This document shows, piece by piece, positions 28,939 to 40,064 of a stretch of 64,000 nt of DNA. Both the position numbers and the translations under genes were made by a program. Under the pieces are notes generated by a model that was given only the letters and a program-made list of their open reading frames with translations, made no database searches and was not told the origin of the DNA. Source of the stretch: Effrenium voratum (taxonomy: Eukaryota; Sar; Dinophyceae; Suessiales; Symbiodiniaceae); the NCBI GenBank assembly GCA_963377175.1, contig CAUJNA010000473.1:1-64000 (forward strand), read 5' to 3'. Position 1 is the first letter of the stretch. Each line of letters opens with the position of its first letter.

Positions 28939-29583
28939 TTACTTAGATTTTATTTTTCCAATATTATCTTTTTGTGGTTCTTCTTCTCCGTCTCCGTCTT
29001 CAGTTGGTGCCGGTATTTCTGTTGGACTTTCAGATGAAGAACTATGGACAGTAATAGGTGAAGAACTATGAACACTAATAGCTTCATTTGATGAATTGCT
29101 ACTGCTACTTTGTGCATTTCCTGCTGTTATCTGATTGACTAAATCTGCAATATTTATAGTTGTTGCAATTGCGCTATGTGATAAGTTTAATATTATATCT
29201 GCTACTGTAGCGCCGTTGTGTAGCATTATTTCTATCATCTTTGTCAGTTTGAATCTTTTTTCTTCTTCGTCGCTGTCCTCCTCTGGTGGTTTCTTTGGCG
29301 GCGGTTCTGGCGGTTTGTTGTTGTCAAGCATTGTAGTAAAGGCTGACACCATTGCATCGCGTTGGTTTTTCAGTGTTTGTGTCGCATGTGTTCTTGTTGG
29401 CTCATTTCTTTTGTATGTGTTGCGCCAAAAGTTGTTAAGCATTATTTGAAACATATTGTCCTGGTGTTCCTTTACCTTAAACGCTTCGAATGTCATATTT
29501 AATTGCTGATTTGCATCATTGTATAACTTTTCTTGAGTCTCTCTGGTTTCTGTGGCGATTGTATCTGTATTGGTTGCAGTCAA
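28939..29583 (-). CDS. hypothetical 214-residue protein, possible virion component
   Basis: Intact from ATG 29583. Residues 10-75 are helical (ETQEKLYNDANQQLNMTFEAF), 90-110 Pro/Glu-rich (PPEPPPKKPPEEDSDEEE), 115-155 a hydrophobic helix (HNGATVADIILNLSHSAIAT), and the tail is Ser-rich and acidic. The largest intact gene of the AT-rich element. Its layout (helical head, hydrophobic middle, disordered tail) recalls minor virion proteins, but no homology to the GC-rich set is visible. Confidence 0.55.
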   Translation of the reverse strand: MTATNTDTIATETRETQEKLYNDANQQLNMTFEAFKVKEHQDNMFQIMLNNFWRNTYKRNEPTRTHATQTLKNQRDAMVSAFTTMLDNNKPPEPPPKKPPEEDSDEEEKRFKLTKMIEIMLHNGATVADIILNLSHSAIATTINIADLVNQITAGNAQSSSSNSSNEAISVHSSSPITVHSSSSESPTEIPAPTEDGDGEEEPQKDNIGKIKSK

Positions 29584-29756
29584 TAAATTCTCTCGGTGTG
29601 CCTTTTTTCATCATTTTCGGTGGTTGTATTGTTGTTGAAGTGTTTGGTTTGGTTATGTATTGAAAAACTGTCGTCATCATATTTATCATGGAATTTCTGC
29701 TTCTTTCTTTTCAGATTTTTTTAGTTAATATTATCATTATTATTATTATGTATATA

Positions 29757-29942
29757 TTATTTCTTACCTTTGCCCTTAAAACTTGCCTTGAGTTCTTCTA
29801 TTCTACCCTTGCTTAAATTTACTATCCACCCGCCATTATCAATAGTGTCTGAAATCATATCCACTAAATATTGTTTGTATGTTCTCGCCTTGCCTCTGCC
29901 TTTGTGTTTCAATTCTTCTTGTATTTCGCTTTCTTCTGGCAC
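29757..29942 (-). CDS. small basic protein
   Basis: 61 codons from ATG 29942, ending KASFKGKGKK. RTYKQYLVDMISDTIDNGGW gives a helix with a conserved-looking GGW turn. It may be a fragment, since 29584-29756 holds only broken frames. The stretch 29943-30044 is the right edge of AT-rich DNA. Confidence 0.4.
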   Translation of the reverse strand: MPEESEIQEELKHKGRGKARTYKQYLVDMISDTIDNGGWIVNLSKGRIEELKASFKGKGKK

Positions 29943-30222
29943 GTGAATTCCTCAAATAAATTGAAATTTACTATCATTTACTGTTAAATTACGGTTTTCT
30001 TTCCAGTAAACAGGACTAATAGTATTATCTATTGTTGTTTTAGCTCAAGCGCTACCTTGTCTCAGCTGTCTCTGCAGCACCCACCAGCGGCCGGGCATTG
30101 ATGAACCAACCTTGCGCATTAATAAATCAAGCCGTTCCATTATTGACTCAAACTTGCCAAGAACGAAGTCCTCTCGGGAACTTGGCCGCTTTTGCGCACT
30201 TTTCGGCCCAAAAGAGAGCAAG

Positions 30223-30498
30223 ATGATGTCCATAGAGCCCCGCAACGAGTCGCAGATGCTCCGGTGGTTCCGCAAGACTTATCCTAGTTACGACCTGCAG
30301 CCGCTGCTGCTGAAGCGCCAGCGAGAACTGGAGGAGGCGCGGGCCTTCAGCGCAGGCTGGCCCAGGAGGGGCAGCGGCACCTGGACGATGTGAGCCGGCT
30401 GACGGAGGCAGTGCACCGCCAGGTACCCCAGCTGCGCTACGCGCGCGGCCGAGCGCCGGGGCGTTGAACGCGCAGCGGACGAAGTTGCCGCGCAGTAA
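30223..30498 (+). pseudogene. small protein of the virion cluster, third GC-rich copy
   Basis: ATG 30223 opens MMSIEPRNESQMLRWFRKTY, matching 19827-20012. KRQRELEEARAFS follows, then a frameshift to EGQRHLDDVSRLTEAVHRQV and the shared C-terminus (VERAADEVAAQ) to stop 30496. This copy is longer than copy B and shows the complete gene to be about 90 residues. It lies on the plus strand, opposite to copy B, between AT-rich viral DNA and a retrotransposon. Confidence 0.6.
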
Positions 30499-30510
30499 CG
30501 GATAACAGAG

Positions 30511-30700
30511 ATGAAGATGAAGGGGCTTCGGTCCCACGGCTTCAACCAGCGCCCGCGCTTCGAGCAGGTTGTGGGCTACATTGAACTTCTACCTGGACGA
30601 CTTTGTGCAGTCCAGCGAGGACCCCAACCCGCAGCCTCTGCAGCACACGCCCCTGCGGGCAATTCCAGAGGAAGGCTTCCGCACTCCCGCAGAGGCCTGC
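30511..30700 (+). pseudogene. pVI-like virion protein, N-terminal fragment
   Basis: GLRSHGFNQRPRFEQVVGY matches the start of 18746-19814; about 50 bp are missing, then YLDDFVQSSEDPNPQPLQH and RAIPEEGFRTPAEA follow in another frame. At 30700 it runs into a retrotransposon reverse transcriptase on the other strand. Confidence 0.75.
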
Positions 30701-30871
30701 CATTTTGAAGTCATCAACATACACAACCAGAACAAGCTGGAGCTTTTCATGAATGTACACTGACGGCCATTCCTCGCCGATTGGTTCAAAACCAACGGCG
30801 CGCACCGATTCGTCACAGTGCTGCTCCCAGAATGTTCCCGCATCTGGGTGTCCGTACAGCGCCTTCCTCAA
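30701..30871 (-). pseudogene. copia reverse transcriptase fragment
   Basis: RKALYGHPDAGTFWEQHCDE and VVYVDDFKMAG: the ALYGL/GHP block and the catalytic YVDD of the RVT_2 family. Everything after YVDDFKMAG is lost and most of the finger domain is unreadable. Confidence 0.88.
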
Positions 30872-31871
30872 TGGGACGACTGGTCTCCTGTACTTACCCC
30901 AATTGTCCCCGATATCGTCTCAGCTTCGTCTCTCTGACGCTCTATGACTGATGCAACTGCCTTCGTCCAATTTGGAGTCGACCTCGACCGCTCCTCAGAT
31001 TTGAACTTCCAGGCGTAAATTACTACCAGACACACAAATTCTTTCTCTTCGTCTCAAAACGTCTTGGGATTGCTTGGAATCCATGAGAACAACCACTCCG
31101 TCAACAGGATTTACAACTATCCTGACCCAATCAAGCTCAGCCAAGTGTTTCCCATCCAGTGGGTTCTTGATCTTTGATATGTTCTTCCGCAATCCCCAAT
31201 TGTACTGCCATTCAACTCCACCCCAGCGGTTTCGAACATTGCTCGAATTCTCTTACCACCGGGCATCTGCAATGTCTGTGCCTCAGCCGGCGCAGAAATC
31301 TCAGATTCCTTACTTTTGGGGCCGTCTTTCTTCTTCTTGCCACCACCCTTCACCTCGGCCTTTTCTTCCTCGGTGTAGTACTTCCTCATCATTGCCCATT
31401 CATCGGGAGTGTACTCTGGAGGTCTCGTCGTCTTCATTAACCTGAAGCTATCTTTCCTGACAGGATATGGTCTTCCGGCCTTATCGATCTTAACCTCCTT
31501 GCCATCATCGTTGATGTACGTCATGCCGTCCCCAGGTAGTCCAGCTGACACATGTGGAAGGTCGGGCTTCGTAACTTCGGTGTCCATCCCCTTTTCCTTT
31601 TGATGAGCTCGGTCTAGCATCCTCTTCTTCTACATGGTCCCCCCGACCTCCGACAAGTACTTCCGGACCATCGTCAAGCAGCAGACCAGCGATCTGATCG
31701 ACCTCATCGTCGAGCAGTCGCTTCCCGTCACTCTGCAATAACTCGGGCTCGTAGTCCTCACAGGCGGTCACGTGCATCCGATTGCATCGACAGACATCTC
31801 AATCCCCTCCAGAGTCTCGTTGGCAGCCTTGTACTTCTGTTGTATTGGGAATGTCAGAGGTGATTTGAGAA

Positions 31872-33402
31872 TCATTTGTGTGTTTGATGCGGCATTCTCA
31901 GTCGAGGTGGAACCTTTGCTTTCTTGATGTTCAACTCTGCACCCGCAAACGCAGTGAGGGCCCAAGCCCGATACTTGTTCGCCCAATGCATCCCGGTGCT
32001 CAACACGTATCCAGCAAATATACCAGTTTCCCCTCTTGGTTCGAATTTCTCCCTCTTCTCCCCTCGTGCTTCACTCGGCTTGAAGTCTACTAGCGCACCA
32101 AAAGGTATCTTCTCGCCTTTGAACTCCTCGCCACGCAGCCTCATCCAAGCGCTCGATCCATTTACTTCTTCAATGTTCATAAGATGGCACAGCGTGGTGA
32201 TGGCCTGCACCCAGTAGCACGTGGGTAGACCGGCATGTACAAGACAAGCCGAAGTCTGGTCAATGATGAATTGGTTTGTTCTCTCAGCAAGGGAATTATT
32301 CTGCGGTCGTCCAGGTAGCGACAGGTCGTGGTTCAGTTTCAGCTCCACGCATGCATTGATCAGTTCCGGGCCATCATCCGAGTATACCTGCTTGATCTTC
32401 CTCCTCCCGCAGAAGTGCTTGATGGCTCTGACAACGGATAATTCCGGTATATATGTCCCGAATAATGAGCGCATACCTGCCTTCCACTTCATGATCTCCT
32501 GATGCCGTCACAAAGTCGAACGTCACCAGGTCCCCGAACGTCTTTACCTCCCTCTTGAAGGCCCCCGTTCGTGATCTGAAGTGTCTCATCTTTGCCTTGA
32601 CGCATGATTCGCAGAAAGGGTTTCGATACCTGTGTGTAAGCAAATGAGCAATGGAGTTGGCGTCCCTCTTGAGGACTCCCACTTTCCTCTTTATTGATGA
32701 CCCTTCGTACACATCAACTTCAATTCCGGCATCTGGATCATCCTCATCAACCTCTTCCTCGTTAGCTTCGGCATCACCATGTCGACATGGGACTGGCCCA
32801 ACGTCTACAGGTGTTTCCTCAGCTACGGGAGGCGGACGCACACAACCGGCTCCTCCGGGTGGTCCGAAGTCAAACGCACCATCATGGCGCTTGCCCTCGA
32901 CCTCTGCGGATTCACCGACAGCGGCGGGTGTGACCTCGTTGTCATCGTCGCCATCCTGATCTGCCTCATCGTTCGTTACCATTGCCAACACTTCCGAAAA
33001 GTGCTCCTTGAGGTCGTCTACCGTAGGGCGACGCCTGTTACTCCGAAGTTTACCATCACTCACGAGGTATGGGATGTCGTCCTTGACTTGTAAGTGCACG
33101 AATCCCTGCTTTGGTGTAACCATGAAAGGTAGTTTACCAGGCATCCAGTGAAATGCATAACCCATCTTCACGCATCTCCTCCCTATTGACAACACCGTGG
33201 GTGTCTCGTCCAACACGTGCGGCTCGACAGTCTTGTCCAACTCGTCCACAACTATCTTGGCCACGTCGGATGTGGAAGTGGAACCATTTGCGGTCTGGAA
33301 CACAATCTCATCATCATCCTTCACAATATCAACACCCAGACTCTTTGCCTTGGCTCGTCCAATGAGATCATGACCACATCCGGTGTCCATCAACCATTTC
33401 AC
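31872..33402 (-). pseudogene. copia protease and integrase
   Basis: KWLMDTGCGHDLIG near 33395 is the aspartic protease active site (D-T/S-G). An acidic spacer follows, then HLLTHRYRNPFCESCVKAKM, the zinc-binding H-H-C-C end of the pre-integrase, and FGDLVTFDFV with the first catalytic Asp. After a frameshift near 32440, VYSDDGPELINACVEL and NNSLAERTNQFI give the second Asp and the Glu of the DDE triad. The enzyme inserts retrotransposon cDNA. The coding layout is that of a typical copia polyprotein, now split over two frames. Confidence 0.85.
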
Positions 33403-33420
33403 CCGTTTGCTGATGCACGT

Positions 33421-35110
33421 TCACATTGCGAACACATTCTTCGGCAAACCATGCTGTTTCTTCCAGTCGACGGCCGATTCCTTGATCTCGTCCTTGTTCC
33501 GATCATATTCGAACATTATGGTGCTCTCCTTGGTTACTGGGAAGTAGTGTTTCTTGTATATGTCGTCTACCACCTCTCTCAGTATTCTCGCTCTTATCAA
33601 TGATCGTTGGACTTGATAGGCTGATAATTCTCGATGATCACTGCTCTTAAACTTCTTCTCATCGACGTGCACGTACTGATAAGGCTCATTCTCATTGTCC
33701 TCATAGCCGTACCACTCCCCTTTTCGTTCCCATTGCCTTCTCTCGTCTTCGAGATAGGTGATCTCCCCATTCTCGTCGACATCGAGTACTTCCTTGAACC
33801 ATACCATTTTCTCGGGGATCTCGGACTCGCCAGACCATCTTGATGATTCGCTCATTGCGTCGTCATCATGCTCGTGGTAGACAGTCTCGGCTTCATCCGG
33901 TTCGACCTGGTCAACGTCCTTCTTGAAGCTGACTTTTCCCGCAGGAGCCGATTGCTTCAAGACTATCGCAGGCATCGCGATGGCCCTTCTTGCAATAGCA
34001 CTCCCCTTGTCGCACTTTCCCTTCTGAAACGCGAAGCCTGCTCCATCATCCCTCTTTGGTGATGATGATCTGGACTTGGACTTACCTTTTCCTTTTTGTT
34101 TGGACATGTTCTCCAGCTTGTGCTCCGTCTTCTTGCTGTGGGAAAATGTGCATTCATTCCCTTTTACGCATCTATCCTTACTTCCGCTCGGACTCTTGCC
34201 TCTATCGCTGGCACCGTCGGACTTGCCGTTCTTACCAGCGTGACCCTTTGCTTTGGCCTTTGGGAGTACAGGAGCAGCATCAAGTCCACTGGGTTTCCCC
34301 TTCCTGCCTTTGCCACCCTGGTTCTCCTGTTTGCCAGTAGCCGGGGCTGCATCTCTGCCGCCCGACTTCATCATTGACTTGACCGATTTCTCCTTCATGT
34401 CAAGCATCAGGTCCTCCCGATCCGCCTTGATTTGATGGTCGATCAATGCCAACAAGAATTCGTACGTCTTTTGAGGACGCTTGTCCTCCATCTTCTTGCT
34501 CCCTTTGATTTTGCTGTAGAGAATATCTCTGAGAGCCAACTTGCTGGGTCTATCTTCGCTCCTCATCTTTAGCAACAAATCATACAACCAAATTCTTGTC
34601 TCCAGGAAAGTCAAGGTTGAATAGGTGCTCGATGTGGTAGACAAGATCCGTTCGATCAGACGTCCTGAATGATTGCATAACCAATGCCACCAACTCTCGT
34701 CCCTTCACGATCACCCCTTGTTGATGTCGTAGTTCCGAATGTCGCGTAGCGTCGAGGTACACGTCTTTGGCTTCGTCAGGTGCTTGTTTCAACATGTTCT
34801 GCATGCCCATGGCCATTTTGATATCTATCGTAGCGAATCTGTCGCCGCCGGAGTCGCTCAGCAGATTTAGGTCTGGGTTTAACCCAAGAGCCTGTTCCAA
34901 CCATTTCGTCCATGTGTCAGTATCTGGATCTGCGCATGCGCTCAGAACATTCATCAGCAATTGCATCTTCCAGTTATCGAGTTGATGGATCTTTGGCCAA
35001 GCAGGAATAGACACCCTCTCGGCTTCTTTCCTCGAAATCCTCGGTCTTTCGCTCTTGATTTCTCGATCATCCCTCGATTCTGCGCCTCCTCCGTGTCCGA
35101 TTGTCATCTG
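33421..35110 (-). pseudogene. copia gag (C-terminal part)
   Basis: From about 35110 the frame gives VSIPAWPKIHQLDNWKMQLL and TWTKWLEQALGLNP, the gag core; a shift near 34600 continues ETRIWLYDLLLKMRSEDRPS, a Lys/Gly-rich linker, then CVKGNECTFSHSKK, a CCCH zinc finger characteristic of dinoflagellate copia gags, and an acidic tail (PDEAETVYHEHDDD). The N-terminal coiled-coil part is absent here but present at 41061-42879. Confidence 0.8.
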
Positions 35111-35539
35111 ATGTAAAGAAGGACTGGATTCCATGCTCCATGATGCGATCGTACAATGGAGCTGTGGCGCGGAGTGCAGGACGTGTGCTCTACTGAAAAG
35201 AAAGCTGAGGACTGTGGTGTTCCTTGATGCCATACTGCCTGAGTTCAACATTTGCACCTTCATCAGAAAAAGGATGCTCAGGACATTTGTGTGTGAGTTA
35301 GTGTGTACGGTTGGCTCGGCTGAGTCTGCGGGTGCTTCATGGTTTGCTGTGTACTTGTCAGGCCGGTGCTGCGTCAAAGCATGACTTCAAGGACCTGACA
35401 ACATGCAAGTGTTGTTCACGTATAGTGTGCTACCTGGCGAACGCAACGCTGCGGTGGGGACCTTGATTACGTGCAGTGTCGTGGCAACAGGTTCCCCCAC
35501 ATGGCGCCATGCATGCATGAGATTCACTCATGCATGTGT

Positions 35540-35612
35540 ATAGCAATGCAACCAGGCACTCATGAACTCATGCATGCATGCATGCATGTGCATGCCCCCC
35601 CCCCCCATGCAT
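35540..35612. repeat. (ATGC)n and poly-C
   Basis: CATGCATGCATGCATGTGCATG followed by a run of C and another CATGCATG. The host DNA from here to 47 kb is unusually rich in ATGCAT. Confidence 0.85.
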
Positions 35613-35644
35613 GGGTTTGCAATATCAAGTCCTACCCTGAGGCA

Positions 35645-36265
35645 ATGATTGCAAAGCAGGAGACGCAACCGGCTAGTGAGACACAGATCGACGACTCGCT
35701 GCGAGCAGAAGAGAGAGAGCTTCAAGAAGCTCTTTCGGTGCTCAATGCAAAGCGAGACATGCTGCGCGTGAACCTGAGCAAGCTTAATGATGAGAAGTCG
35801 CAAGTTGTGCGTGAGTTGAACATGGTGGAAACTTTGGAGCGCGTCGACGAGCTACAGGGGCGTCGCAAAGTTCTTGGCCGCGGCATTGCCGAGAAAACCT
35901 ACCGGCTTTCCCTTTTGGAGGATGAGTTGCAGGATGTGAAAGATGAGCTAGCCCGGTGGCGACATGTGCCTGCACCTGTTACGCCCAGAGATGTGGCCCA
36001 TGGGACACAGCCGGTTGAATCTATTGCTGCGCCTTCTCAAGTCAGGAGGATGCTCAGCTTCCCCGTCTTGGATGCCGCCCAGGTACCTTGTGTGCGCAGT
36101 GGCACGTGCTTCATGTGCGACACTGGAAGGAGTGTCCGACACCATCCGAGCTGTCAGAGCCTACAACTTGCCTCACATGCTTCGATCGCTTCCGAGCCAG
36201 GTGCCAGTCGCAGCTCAATGACAGGCAGTCGGATCACACACCTTCAGAGTCTGGGTCTTTGTTGA
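35645..36265 (+). CDS. possible host coiled-coil protein
   Basis: ATG 35645 opens about 110 residues of charged heptads (REELQEALSVLNAKRDMLRV-like: EERELQEALSVLNAKRDML, LSKLNDEKSQVVRELNMVE, LSLLEDELQDVKDELARW). The remainder is low-complexity and may already be intron: direct repeats of GGATCACACACC...CAGAGTCTGGGTC at 36225-36263 and 36304-36342 follow. No family can be named; it could be one exon of a larger gene. Confidence 0.4.
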   Translation: MIAKQETQPASETQIDDSLRAEERELQEALSVLNAKRDMLRVNLSKLNDEKSQVVRELNMVETLERVDELQGRRKVLGRGIAEKTYRLSLLEDELQDVKDELARWRHVPAPVTPRDVAHGTQPVESIAAPSQVRRMLSFPVLDAAQVPCVRSGTCFMCDTGRSVRHHPSCQSLQLASHASIASEPGASRSSMTGSRITHLQSLGLC

Positions 36266-36475
36266 CCTTTCTTTGCACCATGAGCATGATTCTTCATGAT
36301 GAAAGGCAGCCGGATCACACACCCTCAGAGTCTGGGTCTTTGAAAAGCTTGCTCTGCACCGGCATGACGCTTCTGAGTGAGGGGGGCTATGTCGGCCAAG
36401 GCAGAAAGCCAACCGCTTGGTGGCAAACCTGAGGCAGCACATGTCTGACTGCAACTCTTTCTGTGCACCAGACTG

Positions 36476-36535
36476 GCAGGCGCCCGCTGGTGGGCAGGTG
36501 CCCGCTGGTGGGCAGGTGCCCGCTGGTGGGCAGGG
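36476..36535. repeat. 18-bp tandem repeat
   Basis: Three copies of GCCCGCTGGTGGGCAGGT. Confidence 0.9.
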
Positions 36536-36785
36536 AGCGAGTGGTGGTGCGCCAGTCGCTCGGTGGCTTCTGTCACGTGCAGTTCCTGCCTTCGCGCTGT
36601 GTGCAAATTATAGTTTGTCGATATGCAACGCAACCAGACAAGGCAAGTGGAGGTTCTTTCGGCGCGATGCCCTCAAAATGCGGGCCTGTGCGAGTCAGCG
36701 CAATGTTTGCAACGCCAAGGCCAGTGGTCAAAAAGTACATGGACAGCACAGACTGGCAGACCTGTGACTGAACTTCAGGCAACAT

Positions 36786-37309
36786 GTGCTTTGTAGACTT
36801 GCAATAGCGTTATTTGTGTGCATGCGTGCTGAGGATTCGGCGATACGTGAAGCCTCGAAATGGAGGCCCGTCCAAAGCTTCAAAGGAAGTTCTGGAGATG
36901 TGGGAAGATAAGGATGGGCGCTGCTTGGTTAAGAATTGTGCTTCAGGATGCGCATAGGCCGGTGGTCAGTGTATGTGGCTGTTTTAGGTCGCATGTCTGC
37001 CCTCGGGTTGCTCGCTTGCTTGTGTTTGTTTGATTTGTCTGGTGTGTTTGTTAAATTGCTGCTTGGTTTGTGTGTGTGTGTGTTCTGGCTTGGTGTGGTT
37101 TTGATTGTTTGGGTGTTTGTTGCTTAGGTTGCTTGTTCTTGTTCGTGGTTGTTTTTGCTGGTTTGCTTGCTTCCTTCCTTGCTTGCTTGCTTTGCTTGTT
37201 TGTTTGTTCGTTTGTCTGCTTGTTGTTTGGGTTTTGTTTCTTGGCTGACATTTGTGCGTCTGCTGGCTTGCTTGGCTTGCTTGGCTTGCTTGTCTTGGTT
37301 GGTCGGTCC
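36786..37309. other. no gene seen, TTGCTTG-rich
   Basis: Becomes strongly biased to T and G (TTGCTTGCTT, GTTTGTTTG). No coding or structural signal. Confidence 0.5.
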
Positions 37310-37735
37310 TTGGAGGTGGACTCTAAGATAGCGGCGGCCCTCTTGGGCGCAGTCACCACGGCAGCCCTGGACGCCGCCCTCCTCGGCAAGGCGGACGCCA
37401 GCGCGCTGGCCGCCCTGCTCTCCACGGTGGACGGGCTGGACACACCACTGGAGGTGGACACCAAGATAGCAAATGCCCTGCTGGGTCTCGCCACCGAGGC
37501 CTTCGTCGCAGCGCAGCTTGCTAGCCGCGACGCCAGCATCACGGCGCTCCAGGGGGCCAAGGCCGACGCGACGCTGCTGGCCTCGTACGCCAGGAACGCC
37601 GCGCTCTCAGCCAGCGAGACCAGGCTCCAGAGCGCCCTCGACGCAATCCTCGCGGAGCTCGCCGCCCTGCAGCTTTGCGGCAGCGGCGGAGTTGTTAACG
37701 CGCCGGCCTGGGCGGGCTTCACATATCTGGAGGCT
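37310..37735 (+). CDS. GC-rich helical repeat segment, fibre-stalk-like
   Basis: An island of high-GC coding-like sequence in T/G-rich surroundings. Two units of about 43 residues begin LEVDSKIAAALLG and LEVDTKIANALLG; the text continues SITALQGAKADATLLASYAR and SETRLQSALDAILAELAALQ. Repeats built on TKI...SALDALE-type helices occur in stalks of phage and algal-virus fibres just before S74 or knob domains. No start, stop or knob is visible, so this may be an exon or a captured piece of a viral fibre gene such as the one at 8.1-9.1 kb. Confidence 0.4.
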
Positions 37736-37839
37736 CCTCTCTCTTGGTTGTTGGTTGGCTGTTTGCGCAAGTTTACTGGGGCAGTGCCCTGGCTACATGA
37801 CTCCTGGTCCTCCAAATATGCATGAGGTGAACAGCACTT

Positions 37840-38970
37840 CAAGTTTTGTTTCATGGTGTGTGCGCTTGTTGTTTTGTTTGTTGGCTTGATGTCATGTGCG
37901 TGTGTGTGTGTGTGCGTGTGTCGTGTGTGTGTGTGTGTGTCGGTTTCTTTCTGTGTGTCTATGTTTGTTGTGTGTGTGTGTGTCTGTTTCTTGCATGATT
38001 GTGGTTGATTTGCTGCGGTGGGCTTATTTGTTCGATTGTTTGTTGGTTTGCATGATTGCCTATATATATGTTTGCCTGAACATGGCTTGGCTCCCTGCCT
38101 GCTTTCCTGATGTCAGCAGGCTTGGCCAGGGCTGCTTGCTTGGGTGGGTGTGGGATGTGCTTAGGTGAGAAGCTGAAGGCAATGTTTATCGAACATGGAA
38201 ATTTCAGAGAAGTTGAAGCGCAGGTGCGAAGGTGGCACGAGGTTCGCGAAAGGAAAGAAACCACTGCAAAGCCGGTCTCGAAGCTGCAGCTGAAGAACGT
38301 GTACCACTATGATGAGTCCCCTTTCTGCATTCATTGTGTATACTCAATTTGCGAAAGACCAGCAACCAGCAATGTGCGCTTGTGACCTTGACCAACCATG
38401 GGCGAAGGCGGAGAATAAAATCATCCACGACCCGACCATCAAAGTCGAGTTTGTGGAACTGGATGTTGAAAAAGCTAGAAGACGGCTGGAAGAATCCGGG
38501 GTGGGCTTTTGCCAAACTGCAAGCGGCGAAGTGGAGGCCGGGGTTGTTAATCTGTGCATGTATGTGTGTGAATCATGGCGTGAAGTACATGTGGCCAGGA
38601 CAGTGCTGGCTCCATCATGGACTGGCATGGCATAGATGCGGACCGGCCTGCTTCAGCTGGGGCGCCTGGCTCATCCTCGGAGCAAGGGCAAGGCAACACG
38701 CCTCCTGTGAAAATGCCTGGGTCTTATTTTTGCCTTGTTATTTGCAAGGGTTTCCCATATTTGCACTTAGGAAGGGGCCTCCGGAAAAGTTGTCGTTTCC
38801 GACCATCTCGGAGAACACCAGCCCTTTTTCTGTGCTGCCCGCGTACTTGTTGGTGCTGGGGAGGAAGATCGACTCAGCGACCACCTGCAAGGCATCTCGA
38901 CCCACATGTGTGAGCATGCTCAAACAGGTTGAGCACACTCATGCACTCAGCTCTCACTCACACGCATGAG
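37840..38970. other. no gene seen, TG-rich then mixed
   Basis: 37890-38000 is rich in (GT)n. 38160-38530 has short open frames on both strands without recognisable motifs. Confidence 0.45.
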
Positions 38971-38974
38971 CACG

Positions 38975-39365
38975 TGTGTTCACCAGCATGCATATTTGAA
39001 CATGCCATACCTGACATGCGACGCATGCACTTAAAATGCCACGCATGCAGGAACATGGAGATTTGAGCATGCCACACATGCATGAACATGCAAATTTGAA
39101 TATACCATGCATGCAGGAACATGCATATTTGAGCATGCCACGCATGCATGAACATGCAAAATTGAACATACCATGCGTGCAGGAACCTGCATATTGGAGC
39201 ATGCGAGGCATGCATGAACATGCAAATTTCACACATGCATGAACATGCAGATTTGAACATGCCATGCATGCATGAACATGCATAACATGCATCATGACCA
39301 TTATGAACATATCATGCATGCATGAACATGCAGATTTGAACATGCCATGGATGCATGGCTCACGC
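38975..39365. repeat. ATGCATG-based minisatellite
   Basis: About a dozen imperfect copies of a 28-32 base unit of the form GCATGAACATGCAAATTTGAAC-CATACC. Open frames on the minus strand are repeats of HACS/CMHG type. Confidence 0.9.
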
Positions 39366-39821
39366 ATTCAGTGCCCACGTACATGATCATGCGTGATTGA
39401 CCTGCAGGACAAGTTGGATGAGTACGCTGCGACCAACAAAAGGGCCAAGGAGTCCTAGACCTGGTTTGAAGTTTTTTTGATGTTGATCACGCTTGAAGGG
39501 TTTTTGTGTGGTGTTACCCTAAGGCTGTCGGATGGCATTGCTAAGCCGCTTGCCGAGATGTGCGGCATCAATCAAGTGCTCATCGAGCTTCAAGGGGAGG
39601 CCATAACAGCGACTCCATCTCAGAAGCTTGGCTGTAGAACGTGTTTCGCACGTGTGTGCTTCTTGAATGCGCTAGTGCCCCAGGCAGCAGCGGAACGCAG
39701 TGCTTCAAGCGTTTGTGCAGCTGAGCAAGCATGATGTGCAAATGAACCACTACCTGACGAGAGCAAAGCCGGGGCCTTTAAAGACAACTGAAAGGATCGT
39801 GTTCATTTGTGTGTGTGAACG
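39366..39821. other. no gene seen
   Basis: Unremarkable sequence; reading frames are short and no motif is recognised. Confidence 0.4.
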
Positions 39822-40064
39822 TTGTGTTTGAGGTCCTGGCGTCCCCCGGTGTCGGCTGAAGAAGCCGCTGCAAAGAAGCGCAAGTCGAAAGATGCGGAAG
39901 AAGCAAAAGAGGCCAAAGGGAAAAAATCAAAGAAAGAGAAGCACAACACAAGCCCAGAGCCGAAGAACCTTGGTGTTTTCAGTACACCTATACCCCCGAA
40001 TGAATTAGAGACTGTGTTGCTGGCCACTCAGGAAAAAGGCGAAGAAAGAGCCATCTGCCAGTGA
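39822..40064 (+). CDS. possible lysine/glutamate-rich exon
   Basis: RPPVSAEEAAAKKRKSKDA and EAKEAKGKKSKKEKHNTSPE, then NLGVFSTPIPPNELETVL. The charged low-complexity stretch followed by an ordered one is typical of nuclear proteins, but no start, family or neighbour supports it. Confidence 0.25.
   Translation: MCLRSWRPPVSAEEAAAKKRKSKDAEEAKEAKGKKSKKEKHNTSPEPKNLGVFSTPIPPNELETVLLATQEKGEERAICQ

Larger units (their letters stand above)
30701..35110 (-). mobile_element. Ty1/copia-type retrotransposon, truncated at both ends
   Basis: Reading leftward: gag, protease, integrase and a scrap of reverse transcriptase in copia order. No LTR flanks it. The 3' end stops inside the reverse transcriptase at the junction with the viral fragment, and the 5' end begins within gag. 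The part between integrase and reverse transcriptase (31620-31117) includes RPPEYTPDEWAMMRKYYTEEE, a linker region. Several frameshifts show it is dead. Confidence 0.88.
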
